Positions 42,306 through 51,691 of a stretch of 64,000 bases of DNA are shown here, in pieces; position 1 is the stretch's first letter, and every line of letters starts with the position of its first letter. The notes below the pieces were generated by a model that saw only the letters and a program-made list of their open reading frames with translations, ran no database searches and had not been told where the DNA came from. This DNA comes from Saprospiraceae bacterium (GTDB lineage Bacteria > Bacteroidota > Bacteroidia > Chitinophagales > Saprospiraceae). The translations under genes were made by a program, and so were the position numbers. The DNA is taken from contig JADJYQ010000001.1 of assembly GCA_016719615.1 (NCBI GenBank), positions 1,214,501 through 1,278,500 on the forward strand. The letters run 5' to 3'.

Positions 42306-42939
42306 TGCTTAGCGTAGGGTAGGCCAGCTTTAATTTTTTCATGGCCGCATGAACGATTTCTGCAACGCAGTAATTTCTGTACCACCGTTGATCTGAAGGA
42401 ATAATATGCCAGGGAATTTCGGATCCGTTCATTGCGTCTTCATAATATTTCATGTATTGATCCCATAATTTGCTTTCCTCAAAATCTGCCGGATTGTATT
42501 TCCATTGTTTTTCGGGTTCGATTCTGCGCTCTTCGAGTTTTTCCAATTGACGCTCATGCGATAGATGCAAATAGCATTTTATAATTGTTGTCCCATTGTC
42601 TTCAACAAGTGTATTTTCAAAGTTATTGATTGCTGCAAGGCGCATCGCCGCTTTTTTATCATCGATCCATTTGTGAACTCTTTGAATGAGGATGTCTTCG
42701 TAATGACTTCTGATAAAAAGTTTGATCAGGCCTTTGGCCGGCGCATATTTATGAACCCGCCATAAAAAATCATGCGCCATTTCTTCTTCTGTGGGTTTTT
42801 TGAAAGCATGCGCATCAATGCTGAGAGCCGGGCAGTCCGCGAAAACAGATTTCACAACACCATCTTTGCCGCTGGCATCCATTCCTTGCAATACCACTAA
42901 AATGCTGTTTTTCTTGCTCGCGTATAACATTTCAGCCAT
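42298..42939 (-). CDS. Polyphosphate kinase 2 family protein, main frame of a frameshifted gene
   Basis: 213 residues from ATG 42939 in the intact frame. PPK2 marks: Walker A GMDASGKDGVVK (near residues 19-30), Walker B-like RSHYEDILIQRVH, the lid-like region EERRIEPEKQWKYNPADFEESKLWDQYMKYYEDA and WHIIPSDQRWYRN. PPK2 enzymes transfer phosphate between polyphosphate and nucleotides. The family normally has 30 or more residues before this start; these are found out of frame at 42940-43046. Without them the product may still fold, but the natural gene almost certainly began at 43046. Confidence 0.85.
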   Translation of the reverse strand: MAEMLYASKKNSILVVLQGMDASGKDGVVKSVFADCPALSIDAHAFKKPTEEEMAHDFLWRVHKYAPAKGLIKLFIRSHYEDILIQRVHKWIDDKKAAMRLAAINNFENTLVEDNGTTIIKCYLHLSHERQLEKLEERRIEPEKQWKYNPADFEESKLWDQYMKYYEDAMNGSEIPWHIIPSDQRWYRNYCVAEIVHAAMKKLKLAYPTLSNA

Positions 42940-43046
42940 CTTACCTATGTCTTCTCTGCGAGTTTTGCGGTCTTTTCCTTCAATTGGTCTTTATCCAAAT
43001 TTTTAGGAGCCTTTGTTTCAATTTTGGAAAGTTTGATTTTAGCCAT
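42940..43046 (-). pseudogene. Out-of-frame N-terminal segment of the PPK2 gene
   Basis: From ATG 43046 the frame reads MAKIKLSKIETKAPKNLD, continues KDQLKEKTAK and soon hits TAG. One extra A in the run at 42963-42966 would continue it as TRREDIGKMAEMLY, joining the main PPK2 frame. ATG 43046 is two bases beyond the stop of the DUF58 gene, the spacing expected of the original start. Confidence 0.7.
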
Positions 43047-43048
43047 GG

Positions 43049-43978
43049 TTAAATATTCATTTTACGGCGTTTTACAAAAAAAGACTGAAGTATGTATTCA
43101 TAACCTTCGTTGATGTCGGCCTCGTGGTAATCTATGCGGTATTGGAGACATTTAGCTTTAATCTCAGCATGATATGCTTTAATTTTAGTAGTGTATTGCT
43201 CTTTGATTTGATGTGCTTGTACTCTGATTTGTTCACCGGTTTCCAGGTCAATGAATTGATAAGGTTTGTTTTCAAATTCAAAATCCAATTCCAATTGCTT
43301 ATCAAGAGTATGAAAGAGGATGACTTCATGTTTGTTGTACTTCAAATGCTGTAATGCACTGAAAAGTTGATCCAGCTGTTGATGTTTGTCAAACATATCG
43401 CTGAATACTATCACTAACGATCGTTTGTGTATTTGATCGGCAATTTGGTGAAGTGCTGTCGTTGCATCAGTTGTTTTCGTCAATTGTTCGTCTGAAAGAT
43501 ATTTTTCAAGGTAACTCAACAACAATTGATAATGGCTGGTATTAGATTTGGCGTGTGTATGGATACGAAGTTCGCTGTCGAAAATCGAAATACCAAAGGC
43601 ATCCCTTTGTCTGCGTAAAACATTCATCAAACATGCGGCTCCCAAAGCCGAAAATTTGAATTTATTAAGTACAAATCCGTTTTTTAATTGTAGATCCGGA
43701 AAATACATAGAAGAAGATGCATCTATGACGATCTGGCATCTCAGGTTGGTTTCTTCTTCAAATTTTTTGGAAAACATTTTATCGGTTCTTGCAAAAACCT
43801 TCCAATCAATATCCTTGGTACTTTCACCCTGATTGTAAAGTCTGTGCTCGGCAAATTCAACGCTAAAGCCATGAAAAGGCGACTTGTGGAGTCCAATAAT
43901 AAAGCCTTCCACGACTTGACTGGCTAATAAATCAAGGTGGTTATAAGCCTGAACCGGAAATTTTTCAAAAAAACTCAT
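43049..43978 (-). CDS. DUF58 domain protein (von Willebrand factor A-like)
   Basis: 309 residues. The N-terminal part GFSVEFAEHRLYNQGESTKDIDWKVFARTDKMFSKKFEEETNL is the DUF58 signature, followed by a vWA-like fold with VIDASSSM (MIDAS DxSxS, about residues 88-95) and VIVFSDMFD. DUF58 proteins usually accompany MoxR AAA ATPases, but none is present here. It is followed closely by PPK2 and Hsp15 genes. The start ATG 43978 directly follows the T-tract of the trxA terminator, with no visible ribosome-binding site. Confidence 0.9.
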   Translation of the reverse strand: MSFFEKFPVQAYNHLDLLASQVVEGFIIGLHKSPFHGFSVEFAEHRLYNQGESTKDIDWKVFARTDKMFSKKFEEETNLRCQIVIDASSSMYFPDLQLKNGFVLNKFKFSALGAACLMNVLRRQRDAFGISIFDSELRIHTHAKSNTSHYQLLLSYLEKYLSDEQLTKTTDATTALHQIADQIHKRSLVIVFSDMFDKHQQLDQLFSALQHLKYNKHEVILFHTLDKQLELDFEFENKPYQFIDLETGEQIRVQAHQIKEQYTTKIKAYHAEIKAKCLQYRIDYHEADINEGYEYILQSFFVKRRKMNI

Positions 43979-44007
43979 AAAAAAACCCTTATCGGCAAAG
44001 ATAAGGG
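43979..44007 (-). terminator. Intrinsic terminator after trxA, ending at the DUF58 start codon
   Basis: On the minus strand CCCTTATC, loop TTTGCC, GATAAGGG, then seven T and immediately ATG. The 8-bp stem is perfect. Confidence 0.85.
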
Positions 44008-44030
44008 CTCAATCCGACGGATCGGGTATT

Positions 44031-44348
44031 TTAAAGAATTGCTTCTATTTTTTGTTTCAAGGTGGCTTTAGAAGCTGCTCCTACCTGTTTGTCAACGACT
44101 TGTCCGTTTTTAATAAATAATATGGTTGGAATACTGCGAACGCTAAATTGCATAGAAACCGAAGGATTGTGGTCAACATTCAGTTTTCCTATTTTAACGC
44201 GATCTCCGTATTCTCCTGCAAGTTCTTCAATAACAGGGCCTACCAGCCTGCAGGGGCCACACCATTCAGCCCAAAAATCAACTACAGCTACGCTGTCTTG
44301 TGCCAATGCCTCAGATTGAAAATTTGTGTCTGTAAATTCAAATGCCAT
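44031..44348 (-). CDS. trxA: Thioredoxin
   Basis: 105 residues, the canonical length. FWAEWCGPCRLVGPVIEEL carries the CGPC active site near residues 30-33, SIPTIL the cis-Pro 40 or so residues later, and NGQVVDKQVGA the final strand. General cytosolic disulfide reductase. Single gene with its own terminator 23 bases downstream. Confidence 0.97.
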   Translation of the reverse strand: MAFEFTDTNFQSEALAQDSVAVVDFWAEWCGPCRLVGPVIEELAGEYGDRVKIGKLNVDHNPSVSMQFSVRSIPTILFIKNGQVVDKQVGAASKATLKQKIEAIL

Positions 44349-44424
44349 TCTAATTTTGTTTTATTCCCGATATAACAAAACAGCTCTAAAAATGGTTCAT
44401 GTTGATTGAAAGGGAATTGAAATC

Positions 44425-45462
44425 ATGATCAAATTTAAGAATTTATTATGGGTATTGACTTTTGCGATTTGCACCTATATCTTATATCTAATTCTTGATT
44501 ATTATAAAGGCAACATTCAAACATTGTATGTTAAGGCTGTTTTCGAAAGTTATAGACGGGTATGGGACGTGCTCTTTTCGAAAAGCCCGATTCCATTGAC
44601 ACTCATTTGGCTTGGCTTGTTGCTTCTACTTTTGATCTATTGGAGTGTGTTATGGAAAAAAAATAAGTGGAAATGGCATAATGGCATTTATGGGTTCATA
44701 TTCATATTTTGCATTCATTATATTTGGTTCTATTGGACCTGGGGTTTTAATTATACTCGTGTAGATCCTTGGATCGTAAAGCCTGTAAAGGATTCGGTTT
44801 TTTATCTTGAAATGAACGATCATATCGAATACATTTCAAAGCTTCGGGCATCTATCGATATGAAAACGAAAAATTTCAATAAAAGGGAATTTGAAATTGA
44901 GATCAGAGAGTCGCTTCGCAATTATTTAAATATTTATGGCATCAATGCAGTAGGTAATCCAAGGTGTCGCTATTTGTATCCATCAGGTTCTTTGTTGGTA
45001 TGGTCAGCTGCAGGTATTTATATTCCCTTTTCAGGGGAAAGCCTGATGGATCCGGGGCTCCATACATTAGCTCAAGCCTTCACCATTCCACATGAATTAG
45101 CACATGCTTTTGGTGTTACCCATGAGGCAGTATGCAATTTTATCGCTTATAAAGTCTGCCATCAGAGTCCCGATCCATTGATCCGCTATGTGGCTGCTTT
45201 TAACTATCTAAAATATCTATTGGCCGACTTTCGCAGAATTAATCCGAATCAATACAAAAGAATATTTGAAAATTTACATCCTTTGGTTAAAACAGACTTA
45301 TTGGAAGTTCATAAGCAACATGACTCTTATCCTGAATTTATCCCTGCCATCCGATCCTGGATTTATGATAGATATTTAAAAAGTCACGGCATGCCGGAGG
45401 GCGAATTTACTTACCATCAAATGGTTTCGTTAGTTATTCACGATAAGTATAAAACAAAATAA
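44425..45462 (+). CDS. DUF3810 family membrane metallopeptidase-like protein
   Basis: 345 residues. Three N-terminal hydrophobic segments (about 7-25, 58-76, 88-107) anchor it in the inner membrane. The soluble part has HELAH at 213-217 followed by EAVCNF with Glu 224, a gluzincin/M-like zinc pattern, plus FNYLKYLLADFRR and an SHGMPEGEFTYHQMVSLVI tail typical of DUF3810. Substrate unknown; activity is inferred from the motif. It stands alone on the plus strand. Confidence 0.88.
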   Translation: MIKFKNLLWVLTFAICTYILYLILDYYKGNIQTLYVKAVFESYRRVWDVLFSKSPIPLTLIWLGLLLLLLIYWSVLWKKNKWKWHNGIYGFIFIFCIHYIWFYWTWGFNYTRVDPWIVKPVKDSVFYLEMNDHIEYISKLRASIDMKTKNFNKREFEIEIRESLRNYLNIYGINAVGNPRCRYLYPSGSLLVWSAAGIYIPFSGESLMDPGLHTLAQAFTIPHELAHAFGVTHEAVCNFIAYKVCHQSPDPLIRYVAAFNYLKYLLADFRRINPNQYKRIFENLHPLVKTDLLEVHKQHDSYPEFIPAIRSWIYDRYLKSHGMPEGEFTYHQMVSLVIHDKYKTK

Positions 45463-45583
45463 GTCATACAGTCACAGCGATAAAAATATGGGTTCCATTA
45501 TGGAGGCGGAAGAGTAAATGCATTTTGTGCTCGACTTTGGCAATAGTAATTATTATGGAACGCATTGGAAAACACAAATGGTA

Positions 45584-46261
45584 TTAAATTCTTTTTTCTA
45601 AAAATTCGATAGCATATTCGTTTAAATTCTTTATAGCCAAAGGGAGATCCCAAAATTCTTTATTTCGAGGTCCTATCGGATTTGAAACAGCCCGAATGGA
45701 AATAAATGGCAAGTCCAACATCCTGCAGGCATAAAAGATTCCCATTCCCTCCATGCTTTCCAGGCTTGCGCCAAATTTGAGTCTTCTTAGATCTGCATTC
45801 TTTTGTGTTCCGCTTACGGAGTTAACAGTTAAACCTTTGCATGGCTTTAATTGTGAGGTATATTTAGATTGCAAATTGTGAATGATTCCATTTTGAAAAG
45901 GAATGCGGTCTGGCTCCATCAAATTTAATTCAAAGCCATCCAAAAAATTTCCGTTGGCTTCTTCTGCGCCCAGATCACCCCATTGTTCACTCACTACTTC
46001 CAACAGTTCTCCATTTTTTAATTGAGCATCAAAACTTCCGCTAACCCCTAAATGCAATACAAAATCCATTTTTTGGATCGCTTGAAATTTGGCTAAAGCA
46101 AATGCCATAGAAGTACTGCCAATCCCGGTTACCAATGGAAATACGAGTTTTTCAGATTTCTGAAAGTTCATTAATGAAATGGAATTCCAATGCTTCAATA
46201 AGTACTGAAGCAAAGGTTCAATCTCTTTGGTCGTAGCACTTAGGACTCCTATATGCATCAT
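45584..46261 (-). CDS. mqnB: Futalosine hydrolase
   Basis: 225 residues of the nucleoside phosphorylase-like fold. IGVLSATTKEIEPL at the start, VTGIGSTSMAFAL, LGVSGSF, then VNSVSGTQ, ASLESMEGMGIFYAC and SNPIGPRNKEFWDLPLAIKNL match MqnB, which releases hypoxanthine from futalosine in the alternative menaquinone pathway. Its presence implies this organism makes menaquinone by that route. The start follows the stop of the barrel-protein gene by one base. Confidence 0.9.
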   Translation of the reverse strand: MMHIGVLSATTKEIEPLLQYLLKHWNSISLMNFQKSEKLVFPLVTGIGSTSMAFALAKFQAIQKMDFVLHLGVSGSFDAQLKNGELLEVVSEQWGDLGAEEANGNFLDGFELNLMEPDRIPFQNGIIHNLQSKYTSQLKPCKGLTVNSVSGTQKNADLRRLKFGASLESMEGMGIFYACRMLDLPFISIRAVSNPIGPRNKEFWDLPLAIKNLNEYAIEFLEKRI

Positions 46262-46262
46262 A

Positions 46263-47078
46263 TTATTTGATCATGAAATAATCAATGCCAGTGTTTAAAC
46301 TCGGGCCTAAAAGCGGATGATTTTCTACTGCCATATTGCATTTGAATTTGTTGCGCAATGCATACATGATACCCACAGATATTTGTGGACCCGAAGTACG
46401 TACACCTGCAAACAATTGCAAATGTAAGGAAGCCTGGTAATTTAAGCCTACTGAAGTACTTAAGGCTGTAAATCCATGCTTCTGAATTTCTGCCAATAAT
46501 TCCAGGCCATCATAAATTCTGTAATTGATACCACTCGAAAAATGGAAGGGCGGTGAATTTGTCACAGATTTATGAAAGTATAAGGGATTGGACAGGACAC
46601 ATCCTGCCATTAAATTGGGGTTAATGCGAGTGGTGATGCCCCATTGCACATTCACATACATTTTATTCTTTATTGCGAATTGATTTAAAACCCATCCAAA
46701 GACGGCTATTCCCATTTTTGTATGCTGTCCCAGCTGCCTGCCGTAACTCAATTTTAACAAGTACTCGGCATAATCCTGACTGCCATCTTTTGAAAGCAAT
46801 AAAGAAGCACCTGAAAGTTTATCAATTTTGAATTGGAGTAATATATTTTGGTTCAATACGCCTTTTGTGAAATAATAGTTCCTTGCGTAAACAGATAAGG
46901 AACTGCTAGTAAGTCCTGAGAGTAAGGCAGGATTGACGGTGTTGATATAATTATTCCACAAGCAAATACCGGTGTTGGCTCTGGCAAATGAACTCGGATG
47001 GATCCCTTCAGACAATATACTGTGTTGTCCAAAACCACTAGACAAGGTGAGAAAAACTAAAGCAATTGCATAAAACAC
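46263..47078 (-). CDS. Outer-membrane beta-barrel protein (PorV/FadL-like)
   Basis: 271 residues starting at GTG 47078 with signal peptide MFYAIALVFLTLSSGFGQ. The opening HPSSFARANTGICLWNNYINTVNPALLSGL is the shape seen in Bacteroidota PorV/PorQ and FadL-like barrels, and the rest alternates amphipathic strands (LSYGRQLGQHTKMGIAVFGWVL, LQLFAGVRTSGPQISVGIMYAL). No catalytic motif. Exact role unknown; it is directly coupled to mqnB by position. Confidence 0.7.
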   Translation of the reverse strand: MFYAIALVFLTLSSGFGQHSILSEGIHPSSFARANTGICLWNNYINTVNPALLSGLTSSSLSVYARNYYFTKGVLNQNILLQFKIDKLSGASLLLSKDGSQDYAEYLLKLSYGRQLGQHTKMGIAVFGWVLNQFAIKNKMYVNVQWGITTRINPNLMAGCVLSNPLYFHKSVTNSPPFHFSSGINYRIYDGLELLAEIQKHGFTALSTSVGLNYQASLHLQLFAGVRTSGPQISVGIMYALRNKFKCNMAVENHPLLGPSLNTGIDYFMIK

Positions 47079-47254
47079 AGTGCGAAACTAACATGAAGTG
47101 AAAGTGAAATTATTTCGACTTATTGTTTTGGCGTTCCTATTTTTTGAAGCAGCTATTTAATTTATTCAATCTGTAAAATTTGTTGCCAGATTTTGAAATG
47201 GGATGGCTTTCCTGTTTAAAGAGATTATCTTTACCAGTACATAAATTGCATTCA

Positions 47255-48799
47255 ATGTCAAAGGAATTATTTGTTGATACTATTTCAAAAGCCTATCAGT
47301 TTCAGTCGCCATCCATTTATTTAGGAGCAGGCGTATTTGAAGGAACTCCCATTTCAGAAGTTGAAGTGAGTATCCCATTAAAAACGATGAATCGCCATGG
47401 TTTAATCGCGGGTGCCACGGGAACAGGTAAAACTAAAACACTTCAAGTGCTTGCTGAACAATTGTCGGCGCAAGGTGTACCCAGTTTGTTACTTGACATC
47501 AAAGGCGATCTGAGCGGAATTGCAGTAGCAGCAGATCCAAATCCTAAAATTGATGCCCGGATGCAGCAATTGGGTAAAGTGTGGACCGCCACTTCAAATT
47601 TTGTGGAGTTACTGACCATTAGTGATCAGCCTGGTGCAAGATTGCGAGCTACAGTTTCGGAATTTGGGCCGGTGCTTTTGTCTAAAATTTTAGGCCTCAA
47701 TGATACACAACAAGGTGTGTTGTCGATGATCTTTAAATTTTGTGATGACAATGGATTGTTGCTACTGGATCTTGAGGATTTGAAAAAAGTGATTCAGTTT
47801 ACCAGCGACGAAGGTAAAAAAGAAATCGAGGCAGAATTTGGCTCCTTTTCTTCTGTGAGCACAGGCACCATTCTTAGAAAACTTATCGAACTCGAACAAC
47901 AAGGAGCAGCTCAATTCTTTGGGGAGCGATCCTTTGAAGTTGAAGACCTGGTAAGACATGATAAACAGGGCAGAGGAGTGATCAGTATTCTTCGCGTGGT
48001 TGATATTCAGGATAAGCCAAAATTTTTCAGCAGTTTTTTACTACAAATTCTGGCAGAGTTGTATGCTAAATTTCCGGAAGCCGGTGATCTGGATAAACCC
48101 AAATTGGTTTTGTTTTTCGACGAAGCACATTTGTTGTTTGAAGAGGCCACTTCAGCTTTGATGGACCAGGTGGAGACCGTGATCAAATTAATTCGATCTA
48201 AAGGAATTGGAGTTTATTTTATCACCCAAAACCCGATTGACATTCCGGAAACGGTTCTAGCACAGTTAGGATTAAAAATTCAACATGCACTCAGAGCATT
48301 TACAGCAAAAGATCGCAAAGCCATTAAGATGGCAGCAGAAAATTATCCCGAAACGACATTTTATGATGTGGATCAAAAAATCACTGAATTAGGAATTGGC
48401 GAAGCCTTTTTTACGGCACTTAATGAGAAAGGAATTCCAACTCCTTTGGTGCATGTATTGTTGCGCGCACCCCAATCGAGAATGGATATTTTAACCGACT
48501 CCGAAATACAAACACTTGTTCAAAATTCTGAAATTGCTGATTTCTATAATAAAGAAATCAATCGCGAAAGTGCTGCTGACATACTAGCAGAAAAAATTCA
48601 GGCAGCAGAAGAAAGAGAACTTGTTGCAGAAGAAAACCCGCCTTTGCGAAGAAGTAAATCTACCATCGAAAAAGTATTTGACAGCACGGTCACTAGACAA
48701 GTGGGTCGAACGGTTGCGCGCGAATTGACGAGAGGACTGTTGGGCATGTTTGGGATTAAAACGACGGCAACAAGAAGGAAAACGAAGAGTTGGTTTTGA
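47255..48799 (+). CDS. HerA-like ATPase, DUF853 (YjgR) family
   Basis: 514 residues from ATG 47255 (MSKELFVDTISKAY); earlier in-frame starts (47180 TTG, 47198 ATG) add an atypical leader. Walker A AGATGTGKTKTLQ (about residues 50-62), LLLDIKGDLSGIA, Walker B LVLFFDEAHLLFE, and FITQNPIDIPETVLAQLG with the arginine-finger region TAKDRKAIKMAA place it in the DUF853 branch of FtsK/HerA ATPases. Length and C-terminal RSKSTIEKVFDSTVTRQVGR match the family. Cellular role unresolved. No nuclease partner is adjacent. Confidence 0.92.
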   Translation: MSKELFVDTISKAYQFQSPSIYLGAGVFEGTPISEVEVSIPLKTMNRHGLIAGATGTGKTKTLQVLAEQLSAQGVPSLLLDIKGDLSGIAVAADPNPKIDARMQQLGKVWTATSNFVELLTISDQPGARLRATVSEFGPVLLSKILGLNDTQQGVLSMIFKFCDDNGLLLLDLEDLKKVIQFTSDEGKKEIEAEFGSFSSVSTGTILRKLIELEQQGAAQFFGERSFEVEDLVRHDKQGRGVISILRVVDIQDKPKFFSSFLLQILAELYAKFPEAGDLDKPKLVLFFDEAHLLFEEATSALMDQVETVIKLIRSKGIGVYFITQNPIDIPETVLAQLGLKIQHALRAFTAKDRKAIKMAAENYPETTFYDVDQKITELGIGEAFFTALNEKGIPTPLVHVLLRAPQSRMDILTDSEIQTLVQNSEIADFYNKEINRESAADILAEKIQAAEERELVAEENPPLRRSKSTIEKVFDSTVTRQVGRTVARELTRGLLGMFGIKTTATRRKTKSWF

Positions 48800-48882
48800 G
48801 TCTTTACTTTTAAATTTAAGTGTGCCTTAATGTGATGGCTGTAAATTCAAAAGAAGTATATATAATTTCGAAACAAAAATCA

Positions 48883-49449
48883 CTAAGGCTTCTTCGGCAC
48901 TGCACTTGGCTTAAAATTTTCTATAAAACTTTGATAAGGCGTTGTTTTATAGTGATTGCCACCAAAAAAATTAGTGATGATTTCAAAGGTTTCTGCATCC
49001 TGATATCCCGGAAGTGGCTGTATGGTATTAAAATCTTCATCCATAAAAACAAAAGTGGGATAGGATAAACGACCGTTGGTGATTTCAATGGCGAGTTGAT
49101 GAATTCCTCGCTTACCATTGTCCATGAATTTATAAATTTTGGATTTAAACTGAATGTCTTCTTTGTATTCTGCATTAAACTTTACTGCGTAATACTTTTT
49201 ATTGACATATTGTACGATTCTGGGATCTTGAAATGTAGAAGCATCCATGCGCTTGCACCAACCGCACCAGTCTGTGTAGATATCGACCAAAACTTTTCTT
49301 TTCTCTTTGCGCATCAAAGACTGAACCTGATGCCAGTCTACCCATTTGATTTGTTCTTGGGCTGAAAGTGGGGCTGTGACAAAGCAAGCTAATAAAATGA
49401 AAATGCCAGCAGGAATCCTGTTTTTGAAAAGCCCGTGAACCATCTTCAT
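48883..49449 (-). CDS. Exported thioredoxin-family protein (WCGWC)
   Basis: About 188 residues from ATG 49449 (MKMVHGLFKNRIPAGIFILLACFVTAPLSAQ); ATG 49461 is also possible. After the signal peptide, KVLVDIYTDWCGWCKRMDASTFQDP holds the active site CGWC and SYPTFVFMDED the cis-Pro, with YVNKKYYAVKFNAE typical of the thioredoxin_7/DUF255-like group. Probably a periplasmic reductase. Stands alone on the minus strand facing the DUF853 gene. Confidence 0.87.
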   Translation of the reverse strand: MKMVHGLFKNRIPAGIFILLACFVTAPLSAQEQIKWVDWHQVQSLMRKEKRKVLVDIYTDWCGWCKRMDASTFQDPRIVQYVNKKYYAVKFNAEYKEDIQFKSKIYKFMDNGKRGIHQLAIEITNGRLSYPTFVFMDEDFNTIQPLPGYQDAETFEIITNFFGGNHYKTTPYQSFIENFKPSAVPKKP

Positions 49450-49545
49450 GTTTGAACCCATATAATTTGACAACAAAGTAACGATGTAGTAACTGAAATA
49501 CCAAGGCGTTGGATTTGGCAGCCCGGCACTTTAAGTCAATTTTAA

Positions 49546-50559
49546 CTAAGAAGGTCTATTTTTGCGAATGATATGTATTACATCAGATTCTAATATGAAT
49601 TTATTTTCTAAAAATCCTTTGATACATGGAGCCTTTATTCCTGAAATAAGCTTGAGTTTCTGATTCGTTATTATCCTTGCTTCATCCCAAAGGCCGGTAT
49701 CTATAAACGATTGTATGGTATGTGCACCCCCTTCGACGAGCAAAACGCCTATTCCTTTTTGAAGAATGGAATTGAGGATTTGTTGAAGTGGGCGGTCCTT
49801 GCTTCTGATCAAGTCATCGAGTTCGAATGATTTGGCCTCATCATTGAAAAAAACATAAGAACTTTTTTGATCATCAGGAATATTTCCCAATAGGATTCGT
49901 GTCGGATTTTTACCGGGCCATAAACGGGTGGTTAGTAAAGGATTGTCGGAAATTAAGGTATTTTTTCCAATAAGGATGCCGTCTGATTCATGTCTCCATT
50001 TGTGCACTAAGCGATTTGAATATTCATTTGAAATTTTGGTTCGCCCTTCATTAGCTATATAAAAATCAGAACTTTGGGCAAATTTAAGGATGACATAGGG
50101 TCTACACTGGGTGGTATTTATGTAGAAACTACGAATGAGATCTAGGCCTTGGGCCGCTAATATCGGGCCATTAACGACAATGCCATTTTGTCTGAGCCAG
50201 CTGATGCTTTTACCCGACATTTGAGGATTGGGATCTTGAATAGAATAATATACATTTTTAATGCCTTCTTGTAAAATCCGCTGACAACAGGGGGGTGTTT
50301 TTCCAAAATGATTACAAGGTTCTAAGCTAACAAACAAGCTGGATTCTGCTATCAAATGTTTTTGTTTTGGAGCTACTGATTCTATTGCAGCGATTTCAGC
50401 GTGGGCTTCGCCATAAGCTTTGTGATATCCTTCACCTATGATTTTATTTTGGTGGACAAGTAATGCACCAACCGGCGGATTTGGAGAAACAAAGCCGATT
50501 CCTTTTTTGGCCAGGAAAAAGCAATGCTGCATGTAAAGCTCTATTTCTCGAGAATTCAT
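49546..50559 (-). CDS. ribD: Bifunctional riboflavin biosynthesis deaminase/reductase
   Basis: 337 residues from ATG 50559. The N-terminal deaminase has GEAHAEIAAIES with the zinc His and proton-shuttle Glu, and SLEPCNHFGKTPPCC supplying two zinc Cys. The reductase domain (ILKFAQSSDFYIANEGRTKISNE, HKWRHESDGILIGKNTLISDNPLLTTR, LLVEGGAHTIQSFI) follows. It carries out two consecutive steps from the GTP-derived pyrimidine to ribitylamino-uracil. No other rib gene and no FMN riboswitch is visible around it. Confidence 0.95.
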   Translation of the reverse strand: MNSREIELYMQHCFFLAKKGIGFVSPNPPVGALLVHQNKIIGEGYHKAYGEAHAEIAAIESVAPKQKHLIAESSLFVSLEPCNHFGKTPPCCQRILQEGIKNVYYSIQDPNPQMSGKSISWLRQNGIVVNGPILAAQGLDLIRSFYINTTQCRPYVILKFAQSSDFYIANEGRTKISNEYSNRLVHKWRHESDGILIGKNTLISDNPLLTTRLWPGKNPTRILLGNIPDDQKSSYVFFNDEAKSFELDDLIRSKDRPLQQILNSILQKGIGVLLVEGGAHTIQSFIDTGLWDEARIITNQKLKLISGIKAPCIKGFLENKFILESDVIHIIRKNRPS

Positions 50560-50599
50560 TTGCAAATATCGATTAAACGACTAAAGAATTTCTATCGAT

Positions 50600-51679
50600 T
50601 CAAATTAAAGCCTCATCATTTTTGAAATATTTCTTTTGAAACCAAAATGCCAAATTCACTAAAGCAATCAATGCGGGCACTTCTACTAAAGGCCCTATGA
50701 CTCCTGCAAATGCCTGCCCGCTATGTAGCCCGAAGACGCCAATCGAAACTGCAATAGCGAGTTCAAAGTTGTTGCCCGTAGCAGTAAATGCGATGGAAGT
50801 ACTTTTTGAATAATCTGCCCCAAACCATTTTCCAATAAAAAAACTACAAACGAACATCACTGCAAAATAGATAACAAGTGGGATTGCGATGCGAATTACA
50901 TCCATGGGGATTTGCACGATCAGGTCGCCTTTCATGCTAAACATGAATACAATAGTAAAAAGCAGAGCGATCAGTGTGATGGGGGAGATCAAAGGAATAT
51001 ATTTGTTTTGAAACCATGTTTCTCCTTTTAATTTCAAGAGTCCGTAACGACTTATTATTCCTAATGCAAATGGAATGCCCAAATAAATTGCTACGCTTTC
51101 TGCAATCTGCGCGATTCCAATATCCACTATAAAACCACGATACCCTAAAACAGGTAACAAAAACGTGATAAAGAAATAAGCATATACACTATAAAAAAGA
51201 ACCTGAAAAATACTATTCAATGCAATGAGTCCGGCAGCATATTCTCTATCCCCATGTGCTAAATCATTCCAAACAACGACCATTGCTATGCATCGTGCTA
51301 AGCCAATCAAGATAATGCCGATCATGTATTCAGGCTTATCTGGCAGAAAAACGATCGCTAAAAAAAACATCAACATTGGTCCCACAATCCAGTTTAACAA
51401 TAGGGAAGCTGCCAAGACCCGTGTATTTTTAAACACCTCGCCCATTTGTTCGTATTTCACTTTGGCCAGAGGAGGATACATCATTAGGATTAATCCTATT
51501 GCCAATGGTTTATTCGTAGTGCCGCTTGAAAAAGATTGAATAAAAGCGCTGGTCGATGGCATGAGATAGCCTAAAGGTATTCCTAAGGCCATCGCCAGAA
51601 AAATCCATAGTGTTAAATATCGATCGAGAAAACTCAAATTTTTGCTGCGGTTTATCGGAGAGCAATGCATACTTGTCAT
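50600..51679 (-). CDS. arsB: ACR3-family arsenite efflux permease
   Basis: 359 residues with about ten membrane helices. The opening [56 protein letters not shown] with the conserved Cys of ACR3 pumps, and [19 protein letters not shown] with the GNN(F)E core identify an ACR3 arsenite/antimonite carrier (sometimes named arsB or acr3). It is 12 bases downstream of the ArsR gene on the same strand and is presumably derepressed by arsenite. Confidence 0.94.
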   Translation of the reverse strand: MTSMHCSPINRSKNLSFLDRYLTLWIFLAMALGIPLGYLMPSTSAFIQSFSSGTTNKPLAIGLILMMYPPLAKVKYEQMGEVFKNTRVLAASLLLNWIVGPMLMFFLAIVFLPDKPEYMIGIILIGLARCIAMVVVWNDLAHGDREYAAGLIALNSIFQVLFYSVYAYFFITFLLPVLGYRGFIVDIGIAQIAESVAIYLGIPFALGIISRYGLLKLKGETWFQNKYIPLISPITLIALLFTIVFMFSMKGDLIVQIPMDVIRIAIPLVIYFAVMFVCSFFIGKWFGADYSKSTSIAFTATGNNFELAIAVSIGVFGLHSGQAFAGVIGPLVEVPALIALVNLAFWFQKKYFKNDEALI

Positions 51680-51691
51680 AACATTAAAATT

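Noticed and set aside
43049..43978. DUF58 gene as part of a MoxR/vWA aerotolerance-type operon
   Set aside because: No MoxR ATPase or further vWA gene is present; its neighbours are PPK2, Hsp15 and thioredoxin.
47255..48799. HerA-like ATPase as the core of a defence system
   Set aside because: It is the widespread DUF853 branch, and neither a nuclease, SIR2 nor other defence gene is adjacent.
50560..50599. FMN riboswitch upstream of ribD
   Set aside because: Only about 40 bases separate ribD from the ACR3 gene, too few for an RFN element, and no matching conserved blocks are seen.
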